Assembly (NCBI GenBank): GCA_964634385.1 | Contig: CAZWIZ010000014.1 | Location: 1-39,781, forward strand | Direction: 5' to 3' | Source of the DNA: JAFGXW01 sp964634385 | GTDB lineage: Bacteria > Bacillota_I > Bacilli_A > Izemoplasmatales > Izemoplasmataceae | Length of the DNA: 39,781 nt | Shown here: piece after piece, positions 7,195 to 17,600 of the stretch | How the letters are laid out: each line of letters begins with the position of its first letter | Numbering within the stretch: the first letter of the stretch is position 1 | The notes under the pieces: model-generated | What the model saw: only the letters and a program-made list of their open reading frames with translations | Database searches by the model: none | What the model was told of the DNA's origin: nothing | Program-made: the position numbers and the translations under genes

Positions 7195-8508
7195 ATGAAA
7201 AAAGGAATTAAAATAGTTACTATAGGTGGAGGATCATCATATACTCCTGAACTAATTGAAGGTTTTATCAAAAGATATAAAGAGTTACCAGTTGAAGAAA
7301 TTTGGCTTGTCGATATTTTAGAAGGAAAAACGAAATTAGAAATAGTTGGCGACTTAGCAAAAAGAATGATTAAAAAAGCAAATTTACCAATTAAGATTCA
7401 TTTAACATTAGATAGAAGAAGTGCTTTAAAAAACGCTGATTTTGTAACTACTCAATTCCGAGTTGGACAATTAGATGCTCGTGTATTAGATGAAAGAATA
7501 CCAGCTAAATATGGAATGTTAGGACAAGAAACTAATGGAGCAGGAGGATTGTTTAAAGCTTTAAGAACTGTACCTGTTATTTATGAAATAATTGAAGATG
7601 TAAAAGAATTATGTCCCGACGCTTGGCTGATTAATTTTACTAATCCCGCAGGAGTAGTAAGTGAAGCAGTATTTAGATATGCAGATTTTGACAAGTTTAT
7701 TGGAGTATGTAATGTACCAATAAACCTTCAAAATCATTTTGCTACAGTCTTGAACGTAAAATCAAAAGATTTAGTTCCTTACATCGCAGGATTAAATCAT
7801 ATGTCATATGTTTTGAATGTATTTCATAAAGGAAAAGACCGGTTAAATGAAATAATTGAAGACGTAAAAGTAAAACAAATTTCAATGAAAAATATAGAAC
7901 CATTGACATGGGATTATAAATTTATTGAAAATTTAGGAGTTTATCCTAGTCCATATCATAAATATACTTATTATTTTGATGAAATGTTGAAAAACTTTTT
8001 GATTCAATATAAAAAGGGAGAAACAAGAGCTGAAATTGTTAAAAAAATAGAAGCAAATTTATTTGAAAAATATAAAAATCTTAACTTGTCAGAGAAGCCA
8101 GTTGAACTAGAACAACGTGGTGGAGCTTATTACAGCGATGTAGCATGTAACGTTATTAGTTCAATATACAATGATAAAAGAGATTATCAAGTAGTAAATA
8201 CGGTGAACAATGGGCATATTACTAACTTACCTATGGGATGTGCTATTGAAATAACATGTCGCATTACAAAAGATGGGCCAATTCCTGTTCATATAGGAAA
8301 ATTACCTGTTCAAATTAGAGGAATTATTCAAGAAACAAAAGCATATGAAGAATTACTTGTAGATGCTATTTTTGAAAAGAATTTAGATAAAGCATTACTG
8401 GCATTACAAATAAATCCATTTGTTCAATCAATTGATAGTGCTAAAAAAGCATTTGATGATTTAGTTGTAGCTCATCGAAAATATTTAGATTATTATTTTG
8501 AGGCATAA
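7195..8508 (+). CDS. NAD-dependent GH4 glycosidase, 6-phospho-beta-glucosidase type
   Basis: 437 residues, standard GH4 length. A Rossmann start (IVTIGGGSSYTPELIEGF), the TQFRVGQLDARVLDERIP segment, GQETNGAGGLFKALRTVPV, NFTNPAGVVSEA, the metal-ligand motif CNVP (Cys172) and GLNHMSY (His202) are all intact. In GH4 the residues after the metal Cys track specificity, and CNVP is the 6-phospho-beta-glucosidase type. The enzymes use NAD+ and a divalent metal in a redox elimination mechanism. In this locus the substrate may be a 6-phosphorylated GlcNAc- or MurNAc-containing glycoside rather than cellobiose-6-P; that is inference. TTG 7189 is in frame, but ATG 7195 is the better start, though its ribosome site is weak. 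Confidence 0.88.
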   Translation: MKKGIKIVTIGGGSSYTPELIEGFIKRYKELPVEEIWLVDILEGKTKLEIVGDLAKRMIKKANLPIKIHLTLDRRSALKNADFVTTQFRVGQLDARVLDERIPAKYGMLGQETNGAGGLFKALRTVPVIYEIIEDVKELCPDAWLINFTNPAGVVSEAVFRYADFDKFIGVCNVPINLQNHFATVLNVKSKDLVPYIAGLNHMSYVLNVFHKGKDRLNEIIEDVKVKQISMKNIEPLTWDYKFIENLGVYPSPYHKYTYYFDEMLKNFLIQYKKGETRAEIVKKIEANLFEKYKNLNLSEKPVELEQRGGAYYSDVACNVISSIYNDKRDYQVVNTVNNGHITNLPMGCAIEITCRITKDGPIPVHIGKLPVQIRGIIQETKAYEELLVDAIFEKNLDKALLALQINPFVQSIDSAKKAFDDLVVAHRKYLDYYFEA

Positions 8509-8510
8509 TT

Positions 8511-9725
8511 ATGAAATTATATAAATATAATTCAAATAATGAACCAATAAATTATTTAGATACTAATATTCAAATTGAAATACCGGAAAAATATATTGCT
8601 AAAGAATATCGAGCTGTTTGGGTATCTAATGTTGCTAATATTGATTTACCAACTGTAAAAGATTTAAAAGAATATCAAAATAAAGTAATAGAATATTTTG
8701 ATACATTTGTGGAATATAATTTAAATACAGTTTTCTTTCAAGTAAGAACAAATAATGATGCTTTTTATGAGTCTAAATTAAATCCATACAGTCGTTTTTT
8801 TACTGGAGAAGAAGGAAAAAAACCACCAATTGATGTTTTTGAATGGGTAATAGAAGAAGCTAAAAAAAGAAATTTAGAAATTCATGCCTGGTGTAATCCA
8901 TACCGCATTTCTGTTAATGGTAAGTTATCAATTAAGGATTATTTACAGACATGTGATGATAACAATTTTGCTAAATTACATCCTGAATACATTATTTTAG
9001 ATAAAGGTGGGAAATTAATTTTAAATCCGTGTAAAAGCGAGGTTAAACAATTTGTTATTAATTCAATGGTTGAGATAGTAACAAACTATAATGTTGATGG
9101 AATTCACTTAGATGATTATTTTTATCCTTATAGTGGGTTAAGTGATGAAGTGAACGATTTAGAAGATTTTAATAATAGAGCTAATAAAACTATGTCTTTA
9201 GGAGATTTTAGAAGAGAAAATGTTAGTGATCTTATTAAAGGGATTAATGCTGCAATTCATAAAGTAGATAAAAAATTAAAATTTGGAGTAAGTCCTTTTG
9301 GAATATGGAAAAATAAAAAAACAGATCCCCAAGGTTCAAATACAGCACCAGCTTGTAGTGAAAGCTATAGTGGACAATTTGCTGATTCAGTTGAATGGAT
9401 AAAAAATGAAATGTTAGATTATATTGTCCCGCAAATTTATTGGCCATTCGGTCATAAAATTGCTCCATTTGGAGATATATTAGATTGGTGGAAAGATATT
9501 GTAAAAGGAACAAATGTTGATTTATTAATTGGACATCCAGCCTATCGTTTAGGCGAAAAAGGTGATTTTGAAAATGACGAAGAAATCGTAAATCAAATTA
9601 AATATGCGAATAGTTTTAAAACTGTTAAAGGTAATGTCTTTTTTACCGCTAAAACATTTATTGATAAAAATAAAAAAATACAAGGAATGGATAAACTTAA
9701 AAAATTATTAAATGAGGTGTACTAA
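8511..9725 (+). CDS. Cytoplasmic GHL10 (DUF187) glycosidase, single domain
   Basis: 404 residues, one complete glycosyl-hydrolase-like 10 TIM barrel and no signal peptide. Family hallmarks are EYRAVWVSNVANIDLPT, TVFFQVRTNNDAFYES, EIHAWCNPYRIS, the acidic motif DGIHLDDYFYPY (from D196), KFGVSPFGIW, and VPQIYWPFG. E. coli DigH of this family cleaves peptidoglycan glycan strands that lack stem peptides, and B. subtilis YngK is a secreted relative. The gene starts 2 bases after GH4 and ends 1 base before the large surface protein that carries two more copies of the same domain. Cytoplasmic location suggests it trims imported glycan fragments. Confidence 0.87.
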   Translation: MKLYKYNSNNEPINYLDTNIQIEIPEKYIAKEYRAVWVSNVANIDLPTVKDLKEYQNKVIEYFDTFVEYNLNTVFFQVRTNNDAFYESKLNPYSRFFTGEEGKKPPIDVFEWVIEEAKKRNLEIHAWCNPYRISVNGKLSIKDYLQTCDDNNFAKLHPEYIILDKGGKLILNPCKSEVKQFVINSMVEIVTNYNVDGIHLDDYFYPYSGLSDEVNDLEDFNNRANKTMSLGDFRRENVSDLIKGINAAIHKVDKKLKFGVSPFGIWKNKKTDPQGSNTAPACSESYSGQFADSVEWIKNEMLDYIVPQIYWPFGHKIAPFGDILDWWKDIVKGTNVDLLIGHPAYRLGEKGDFENDEEIVNQIKYANSFKTVKGNVFFTAKTFIDKNKKIQGMDKLKKLLNEVY

Positions 9726-9726
9726 C

Positions 9727-12700
9727 ATGAAAATAACTAAATTACTATTAATTTTTATTGCGACTTTCATAATTATGAGTATAACTAATATGGGAGAAGT
9801 TGATACAGCAACAACATTAGTACCATTAACAAGAGATGGATCATTTGTTTATCATTATAATTCATCCGATAAAGTAATGATTCCTGAAAATTATACTCAG
9901 AAAGATGAAGAATTTAGAGGAGTATGGGTAGCTACTGTTTATAATTTAGATATGCCAACTTATTCTAGTGAAACACAATATAAAGCAGATTTTGATAACT
10001 TAATTAATGAAGTATTAGAAGCTAATATGAATGTGATTGTTTTTCAAGTTAGACCACAAAATGATGCTTTTTATGATTCTGAATATGCTCCTTGGAGTCG
10101 TTGGGTTACAGGAACAGAAGGAGTAGACCCTGGAGTAGATATTATGCAATACATGATTGATACATGCCACGATAATGGAATAGAATTTCATGCTTGGTTA
10201 AACCCTTACCGTATTGCTAATTCAACAAGCAGTAAAAGCACAGTTTTAAATGCCTTACATTCTGAAAATTTCGCTAAACAAAATCCAGAATTAGTAATCG
10301 CAGGTAATAAGGATTCAAATGACCGCTATCCTTATATTTTGAATCCAGGAGAACCTGAAGTTAAAACATATATTAGAGATGTTATTAAAGAATTAATGGA
10401 AATATATAATATTGATGGAATTCATTTTGATGATTATTTCTATCCTTATTCAGGAATTGATTCTGATACAGCAACATATAACACATATAAAGAAGAGGGA
10501 CAAACAATAGAAGATTGGCGAAGAGAAAACGTTAATGATGTTATTAAAGGTGTTAAAGAAGATGTTGATACATATAATTTAGCTAATTCTGATAATGTAA
10601 AATTTGGAATTAGTCCTTCAGGTGTTTGGAAATCAGGGTTGCCTGATGGGTCAAATACTTCAACAAGTGCAGGACAAAGTTATACAAGTCAATACGCTGA
10701 TTCAAAACGATGGGTAGAAGAGGGATGGCTCGACTACATTTGTCCGCAAATATATCGCAATTTTACACATTCATTAGTTCCTTATGCTGATATAGTTGAT
10801 TGGTGGGTAAGTGTTGTGAGAGGAACAGATGTTGATTTGATTATCGGGCATGCTTTATATCTTGACTGGGATAGTGGAGAAGTGAAAGATCAATTAAGAT
10901 ATAATCAGCAACATCCAGAAATTGCTGGATCGATGATGTATCGAGAAAACTATTTAGATGATCCTTTAATGGTAGAAGTTATTAATGACTATTGGACAAC
11001 AATGCCAACAAGTATTTGGCCAAGTAGTAATATTGATTCTCCTAATATTAATATTTCTGGGACAAAAGTAGGAGATGTATATACATCAAATGCTACAGTG
11101 ACATTAACAGCTACAGATGATATTTTTTATAAAATAGGTTCGGGTGATTGGATTCCTTATACAACACCACTTGTTTTTACTTCTGGGAATAATGTAGTAT
11201 ACGCAAAAGCAGTTAATTCTTCTTTAGAAGAAAGTACTGTAACAAGTGTTAATATCAATATTGATAAAATCAATATTGATATTCCTGTTATAACAGTAAC
11301 AGGAGATAAAGTAGGGGATAATTATGCTATTGATTCAGTTTTAACAATATCTTCAGATAGCACCCCGATTTGGGTTGCTATTAATCATGGGTCAGTTGGA
11401 GAATGGAATTTATATACAGAAGAAATCATTTTAGATGATGATGGAGGATATTATATTCGTGCTAAAACAATTGATTCTGAAGGAACAGAATCAGATGAAG
11501 CAATAGTGAGTGTTACTGTTCAAAGTCCTTGTTATGATAATCCAAATCATAATATTACAGGAGTAGGTACTTATCCTGTATATCAAAATGCTACAGTAAC
11601 ATTAATTGGAGATAGTCCAACAATTCTTTATAAAATAAATGAAGGTAGTTGGACAACTTATAGTGCACCTTTAATGTTTGATAGTGAAGGAATTTATACG
11701 ATTCAATATTTAAATGATGATAATTGTGGGACTGTTCTAAGTGAAACAATATATATTGACCAAACAGTTCCTTTAGATCCAACAAGTAATATAACTGGTG
11801 GGTTTGATGGAAGATATTATACTGAGCCAGTTAGTGTTGAATTTTTAACTGATGATTCTGAAAATATTATAATGTATCGTCTTCATAATGGCTCTACATG
11901 GTCTGAATGGCAAGAGTATACTGAAATATTAAATATTCTATATAATTCTACTTATACAGTTGAATATTATACAGTTGATAAAGCACTTAATGAGTCAGAA
12001 ATAATGAGTGATAGAATAAGAGTTAATATTCCAGCAAATGAACATACATTATTTGTAGTAAGAAATGGTCAATTTGTTAATTATTATGGAACTACTACGC
12101 ATATTCCTTTACCGGATAATTATATTGAGAAAAATGAGGAAATTAGAGCTGTATGGGTAGCTACCGTTGGAAACATTGATATTGCTTTACATACTTCTGA
12201 ACAAGACTATAAAAATAAATTAATTTTTATGTTAGATACAGTAGAAAAAAATAATTTTAATACAATTTTCTTTCAAGTAAGACCAATGAATGATGCTTTT
12301 TATCCCTCTGAATACGCACCTTTTTCTAGATATTTAACAGGGATTGAAGGAGTTGATCCTGGATGGGATATTTTGTCCTTCTTGATAGAAGAAGCTCACG
12401 CTAGAGGAATTGAAGTGCATGCTTGGCTTAATCCCTATCGTGTTTCAACAAGCACAGCTTCAAAAGAGGCTCAACTTGCTTTATTAAGTGATGATAATTT
12501 CGCTAAACAACATCCTGAGTTAGTTATTGTTGATAATGCTGGGAAATTAATTTTGAATCCAGGAGAAAGACAGGTTAGATCTTATATTACAAATGTTATA
12601 AGAGAATTAATCGCTAATTACGATATTGATGGAATTCATTTTGATGATTATTTTTATAGCTATAATGGTACACCAGATAGTGAGGATCAAGATGCTTATA

Positions 12701-13620
12701 ACAAAACAAAACTTCCTGGACAAACAATAGATGATTGGCGTCGTGAAAATATTAATATGATTATAGAAGATGTTCATGAAGCGATTTTGCTTCACAATAG
12801 TATTAATAATAAAAATGTAAAATTTGGAATTAGTCCTTTTGGTATTTGGATGTCAGGTGGAGAAGGATCTAATACATCAAGTTACGCACTTCAAAGTTAT
12901 AAAGATCAATATGCAGATTCTAAAAAATGGGTAGAAGAAGGATGGCTTGATTATGTTCTTCCTCAACTTTATTGGGAGTTTGACCATTCTGCTGCCCCAT
13001 ATGCTGATTTAGTTGATTGGTGGGCAAGTTTATGTGAGGAAAATAATGTTGGATTAATTATTGGTCATGGATTCTATCGTTATGATAATGATTCATGGGA
13101 TGATGATAATGAACTACTTGAACAAATTCGTTACGCTGATCAATATGATAGTGTTATAGGTAGTGCATTTTTCTCTTTTAGAACATTATTAAGTTTAGAC
13201 GATGAAGTAGTTCAAGCAATAGAAAGATTAAATAATTATTATTGGACAACATATCCATCGTTTCCATGGATTAGTAATGTTGAAAAACAAACTGATCCAG
13301 TATGTTTAATTGATCAAACATTAATTAATGGAGAATGTGTAGATAATAATACAGATCCAGTATGCTTAGTTGATCAAACATTAATTGCTGGAGAATGTAT
13401 TGATAATCTACCTACTTGTAGTATTAATGAAACATTAGTTAATGGAGAATGTGTCTTAAATGCTCCAGTATGTGACACAGGATATGAATTAATTGATAAT
13501 GCATGTGTTTTAATTGAAACACCACAGATGGATCCAGTTGTTAAAACGGTTGTTATTATAGGAACAGCTGGAGCTTCACTTGGAGGAATAGCAATTTTCA
13601 TTAGAAAGTTTTTCTTTTGA
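9727..13620 (+). CDS. Large surface-anchored protein with two GHL10 glycosidase domains
   Basis: 1297 residues from ATG 9727 (GAGGTG at 9714-9719; the ATG at 9712 lies before this ribosome site and is rejected). Layout: signal peptide (1-33); GHL10 domain 1 (about 52-430, motif DGIHFDDYFYPY at 230); a middle region of Ig-like and chitobiase-C-terminal-like modules (about 432-785, such as DIFYKIGSGDWIPYTTPL); GHL10 domain 2 (about 790-1180, motif DGIHFDDYFYSY at 968); four Cys-pair repeats (1189-1265); a C-terminal membrane segment ending RKFFF. The acidic motifs are kept in both barrels, so both may be active. The likely role is cutting peptide-free peptidoglycan glycan outside the cell, working with the secreted amidase at 14689. 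Tandem duplication of this domain in one polypeptide is unusual. Confidence 0.85.
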   Translation: MKITKLLLIFIATFIIMSITNMGEVDTATTLVPLTRDGSFVYHYNSSDKVMIPENYTQKDEEFRGVWVATVYNLDMPTYSSETQYKADFDNLINEVLEANMNVIVFQVRPQNDAFYDSEYAPWSRWVTGTEGVDPGVDIMQYMIDTCHDNGIEFHAWLNPYRIANSTSSKSTVLNALHSENFAKQNPELVIAGNKDSNDRYPYILNPGEPEVKTYIRDVIKELMEIYNIDGIHFDDYFYPYSGIDSDTATYNTYKEEGQTIEDWRRENVNDVIKGVKEDVDTYNLANSDNVKFGISPSGVWKSGLPDGSNTSTSAGQSYTSQYADSKRWVEEGWLDYICPQIYRNFTHSLVPYADIVDWWVSVVRGTDVDLIIGHALYLDWDSGEVKDQLRYNQQHPEIAGSMMYRENYLDDPLMVEVINDYWTTMPTSIWPSSNIDSPNINISGTKVGDVYTSNATVTLTATDDIFYKIGSGDWIPYTTPLVFTSGNNVVYAKAVNSSLEESTVTSVNINIDKINIDIPVITVTGDKVGDNYAIDSVLTISSDSTPIWVAINHGSVGEWNLYTEEIILDDDGGYYIRAKTIDSEGTESDEAIVSVTVQSPCYDNPNHNITGVGTYPVYQNATVTLIGDSPTILYKINEGSWTTYSAPLMFDSEGIYTIQYLNDDNCGTVLSETIYIDQTVPLDPTSNITGGFDGRYYTEPVSVEFLTDDSENIIMYRLHNGSTWSEWQEYTEILNILYNSTYTVEYYTVDKALNESEIMSDRIRVNIPANEHTLFVVRNGQFVNYYGTTTHIPLPDNYIEKNEEIRAVWVATVGNIDIALHTSEQDYKNKLIFMLDTVEKNNFNTIFFQVRPMNDAFYPSEYAPFSRYLTGIEGVDPGWDILSFLIEEAHARGIEVHAWLNPYRVSTSTASKEAQLALLSDDNFAKQHPELVIVDNAGKLILNPGERQVRSYITNVIRELIANYDIDGIHFDDYFYSYNGTPDSEDQDAYNKTKLPGQTIDDWRRENINMIIEDVHEAILLHNSINNKNVKFGISPFGIWMSGGEGSNTSSYALQSYKDQYADSKKWVEEGWLDYVLPQLYWEFDHSAAPYADLVDWWASLCEENNVGLIIGHGFYRYDNDSWDDDNELLEQIRYADQYDSVIGSAFFSFRTLLSLDDEVVQAIERLNNYYWTTYPSFPWISNVEKQTDPVCLIDQTLINGECVDNNTDPVCLVDQTLIAGECIDNLPTCSINETLVNGECVLNAPVCDTGYELIDNACVLIETPQMDPVVKTVVIIGTAGASLGGIAIFIRKFFF
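13291..13410 (+). repeat. 60-bp tandem repeat encoding Cys-pair modules
   Basis: ACTGATCCAGTATG... at 13291-13350 is repeated at 13351-13410 with few changes. Each unit encodes a 20-residue module of the form DPVC-x6-L-x-x-GEC. Two more diverged copies follow to about 13521 (PTCSINETLVNGEC and PVCDTGYELIDNAC). They form a stalk between the enzyme and its membrane anchor. Confidence 0.85.
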
Positions 13621-14687
13621 TGATGGATAAAAAGAAACTAATAACTGATATTAGTAATCTGTTAAAAAGTGGTGTAGAAAAAAAAGATTTTCCTGGAGCT
13701 TCTTACGCTGTTATATATAAAGATGGAACTATATACTCAGATTATGTAGGATATAAACAAGTTGTTCCTACGATAGAGATAAATAAAGGTAATGAAATTT
13801 ATGATTGTGCTTCTTTAACAAAAGTTATTAGTACAACTACAATGATTATGAAATTAATTGAGGGGAAAAAATTATCTCTTGATACGAAAGTTCAAGAGAT
13901 AATACCTCGCTTTATTCATTCTAATATTACAATATATCATTTATTAACTCATACATCAGGATTACCCGCAGATATTAAAAGAGCGAGTACATTAGTTGAT
14001 AAAGATGATGTATTGAATCGTATTTTTAATTTTGAATTAATTAATGAAGTAGGTAAAAAAATTGTTTATTCTGATATTGGTTTTATTATTTTAGGATTAA
14101 TAATTGAGAAATTAACTAATAAAAGACTAGATGTTTACGCAAGTGAAGTTGTGTTTAATCCACTAAAAATGGATGATACCTCATATAGACCAAATAAAGC
14201 GAACTGTGCACCAACAGAGTTCCGTGATGATGAGATTTATAAAGGACTTTTAAAAGGGTTGGTTCATGATGAAAAATCTTTTGCTTTAAATGGACTAAGT
14301 GGACATGCCGGAATGTTTTCGACATCAAATGATTTAGCTAAATTTATACTATCTTTTTTAAGAAATGATGAAATTATATTAAAGAAAGAAACTATTGATT
14401 CTTTATTTATTGAAAGAGAAAAAGATATTAATAAAAATGGTATTTTATTAGTAAGAGCACTCGGGTGGCAGAAGAAAACTAAAGGTAGTACATCAGGAGA
14501 TAATACATCTTATGAAAATACTATATTACATACCGGATTTACGGGATGTAATATATGGATTGATAAACTAGCAGGGATTGGATTTGTTTTATTAAGTAAC
14601 GCAGTTCACCCTAAAAGAGAAAACAATGGTATTGGAAAATACCGAAACATGATTGGGAATATGATTATTCCATCGGAGGTAAATTAG
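13620..14687 (+). CDS. Serine beta-lactamase-fold hydrolase, AmiE-like MurNAc-L-alanine amidase candidate
   Basis: 355 residues of the class C beta-lactamase/DD-peptidase fold. Catalytic elements: SLTK (Ser65, Lys68), the YSD tyrosine motif (Tyr150) and HTG (304-306) in place of KTG. There is no signal peptide, so it should act in the cytoplasm. B. subtilis AmiE (YbbE) of this family removes stem peptides from MurNAc and is encoded beside nagZ and namZ, as here in the wider locus; B. subtilis AmiE is secreted, so location differs. The ATG at 13620 overlaps the stop of the preceding gene by one base, implying translational coupling; ATG 13623 is equally possible. An esterase or peptidase role cannot be excluded. 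Confidence 0.8.
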   Translation: MMDKKKLITDISNLLKSGVEKKDFPGASYAVIYKDGTIYSDYVGYKQVVPTIEINKGNEIYDCASLTKVISTTTMIMKLIEGKKLSLDTKVQEIIPRFIHSNITIYHLLTHTSGLPADIKRASTLVDKDDVLNRIFNFELINEVGKKIVYSDIGFIILGLIIEKLTNKRLDVYASEVVFNPLKMDDTSYRPNKANCAPTEFRDDEIYKGLLKGLVHDEKSFALNGLSGHAGMFSTSNDLAKFILSFLRNDEIILKKETIDSLFIEREKDINKNGILLVRALGWQKKTKGSTSGDNTSYENTILHTGFTGCNIWIDKLAGIGFVLLSNAVHPKRENNGIGKYRNMIGNMIIPSEVN

Positions 14688-14688
14688 T

Positions 14689-17600
14689 ATGATTAAAAAA
14701 ATATTAAGCATTGGGTTATTATTTATAATTGGGCTATCTTTAAGTGCTTGTACTGAAAAAGAGATAATCACTTTAAATGTTGATGTCACTAGTATAACTA
14801 TAATTGAAGGTGAAAAATATCAAATTGCTTGGGATACAAATGATGTTGAAGGAATAGATTTCAGTTCAGGAGATGGTTCAGTTTTAACTGTAACACCAAC
14901 TGGATTTGTAACTGCGTTATCCGAAGGTGAAACTACGATAATAATGAGATCTTTAACTGATGAAACAGTAAGCGTAACAATTTCAGTTATTGTTAGAAAA
15001 CTCATTACTTTAACAAGTGAAGATGAAAATATTATTTTAAAAGAAGAAGATACACATTTGGTTGTTATAAGTAGTAATGATGAATATGTTTATTCGTCAT
15101 CTAATCTAAATATTTTTGTTGTTGATGAAAATGGATTAATTACCGCTAAAAAAGAAGGAAATGCATCATTAGTTGTTACTTCAACATATGACGACATGTA
15201 TGAAATTGTAATTCCAGTAACAGTAGAAAAATTAGTAATATGTACTTTAACTCAAGATAATATAGTAATGGTTGTTGGAGATAAGACATTAATTGATATT
15301 ACAGCCAATGATGACCTTGTTTTTTCATCAAGAAATCCTGATATTGCAATTGTGGATGATTTAGGAAATATAGAAGCTCTAAAGTATGGGAATGCAACTA
15401 TTTTAATTACATCAGTTACTGACAATAATGTAAGTGTAGAATTAAATGTTACAGTTTTTAAATATACTGAAGAAATTGAAATAGATGGGAATAATATTTT
15501 AATAAATGGAATGAGCGCATTACTTACTATAAGTTCATCTCCTGTCGGAGCTTATACAGGAGTTATTTGGGAAAGTAATAATCCCGATATAGTTACAATT
15601 GATAACTTAGGAAATATTACAGGAATAAATGTTGGAATAGCGACAATTATAGCTAAATCAAAATTAGATGATACTATTGTTGATACATATGATATTGAAG
15701 TTATTAATGTATCCGTTGTTGATCAATCTAAAACAACTGGAGATACTTATTCATATATGGGTGTTGATTTAGTTTATGGAGAAAGATTATTTGAAAATAT
15801 TAATGACGCTTTAAGTTCTTCACCTGTTGGAACAGCAATTTATATTGCTAGTGGAACATATATTGAAGATATTACGATTACCGAGCATGGATATTCTTTA
15901 ATTGGAGCGGATGAGGATGTTACTATCATTGGTGATTTAACAATTATAGGAAATGACTTTTTAGTTCAAAATATTATTTTTCAAGGGGACTCTAGTATTA
16001 CAACAACTAATGTAAGCAACTTTATGTTTAAAGATAATACTGTAGATAATATTACAACTACAGCTCCTGCATTCCTTAATTTAAACACCTCAAATGGAGC
16101 GATAATCTCAGGGAATACTTTTACTACTTTAAACGGGAATGCGATTAATATTTTAGACTTTAGAAATGGTCTATTCCTAATTGAAAATAATGTAATTTCA
16201 TCAGTTGATACTGCAATTAATATTGAAGCATTAGAAGAATACAATATTGTTACTGAAATCAATATTATTAGAAATGATATTGATACTGTTACAACAGGTA
16301 TTTTAATTGATTTATTATATGGAACAAGTCAAAAACAAATAGAAGCAATAGTAAGATTTAACGCTGTTTCTAATTTTACAACTGGGGTTATTTCTAATAT
16401 TGGAAATCAAGTTGATTTTACTTTAAACTACTGGGGTTGTGTCACAGTAGATTATAATAAATTTGTTAATATTGAAGAATCTATGTTGAGAGGATATTAT
16501 ACATTGAAAGAACATATTATAAGTGAAGAAGATTATAATCCAGATTTACCAGTTTTAATTACAGTTACTAACCCAATAACGGAAATTATGATTGGGGAAA
16601 CACATACAATTGAATATGATGTTTTACCAATGGAACTAGAATCTCCGTATATTAAATTTATTACTTCAGACCCAACTGTTCTAGCAGTCAATCAATTAGG
16701 TGAAATAACACCATTAATTAGTGGAACTGCGACGATTACAGTTAGATCAGGATATAACTCAAGTATTAAAACAACTACAACTATCATAGTAAATACAACA
16801 CCAGGAATCGAGTTAACAACAAGTAATGTTATGAATGATTTAATTGTTGGTGATAGTTTTGTTTTAAGTGCTTCACCATTTCCACTTACTTATGAAAATG
16901 CTAGTGTTAGTTTTTCATCGAGCGATGAAACAATTGCTACAATTGATTCAAATGGTAATGTGAACACTCTAAGAGAAGGAGTAGTAACTTTTACCGCTTC
17001 TCTCGATAGTGATCCTTCAGTAATTACTGAATATACAATTAGTGTTTATGACACTTTGGATTTAAGTAATTTATTAGATTATTTAACTTCAGAGCAAGTG
17101 TCATATTCAACATCTCATTCGTGGATTGCTTATGGGTTTGCGTATAACTATAATGATACAAGATACGAAAGTGTCTCAAGATATTATTTTGGTGATATTG
17201 TTATAAATGACACTAAAATACTTCCAGTAGGAGCATCTAATAGACCAGGACTTATGACAGCCCTTGCATCAGGAGTCCCACCGTTTAATGAGGATAATAT
17301 TTACTGGGTAGTTGTTCACGATACAGCAAGCACAGGAACAGGGTCGGGAGCGTTAGCTCATGCTAATTGGTTATATAATGATGCCATGTCAGCAAACCCA
17401 TCTGTTAATGTTTCATGGCATTATACAGTTGATGATACTTATATTTACCAACACCTCCCAGAAATTGAAAGAGGATATCATGCTGGAGATGGGTCATCAC
17501 TAGCATTGCAAGGAACAACTTATTTAGGTGGTGGAAATCGTAATGGTATTGGGATTGAAATGGCTGTGAATGATGATGGAGATATGTATCGTACTTGGCA

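Noticed and set aside
9244..9513. Minus-strand open frame of 89 codons
   Set aside because: Antisense to the conserved GHL10 barrel; composition explained by the sense gene.
13291..13521. CRISPR-like or non-coding repeat array
   Set aside because: The 60-base repeats are in frame, uninterrupted by spacers and encode a regular Cys module.
15981..16262. Minus-strand open frame of 93 codons
   Set aside because: It lies fully inside the amidase lipoprotein gene, opposite strand, with low-complexity hydrophobic translation and no ribosome site; a shadow of the beta-helix coding sequence.
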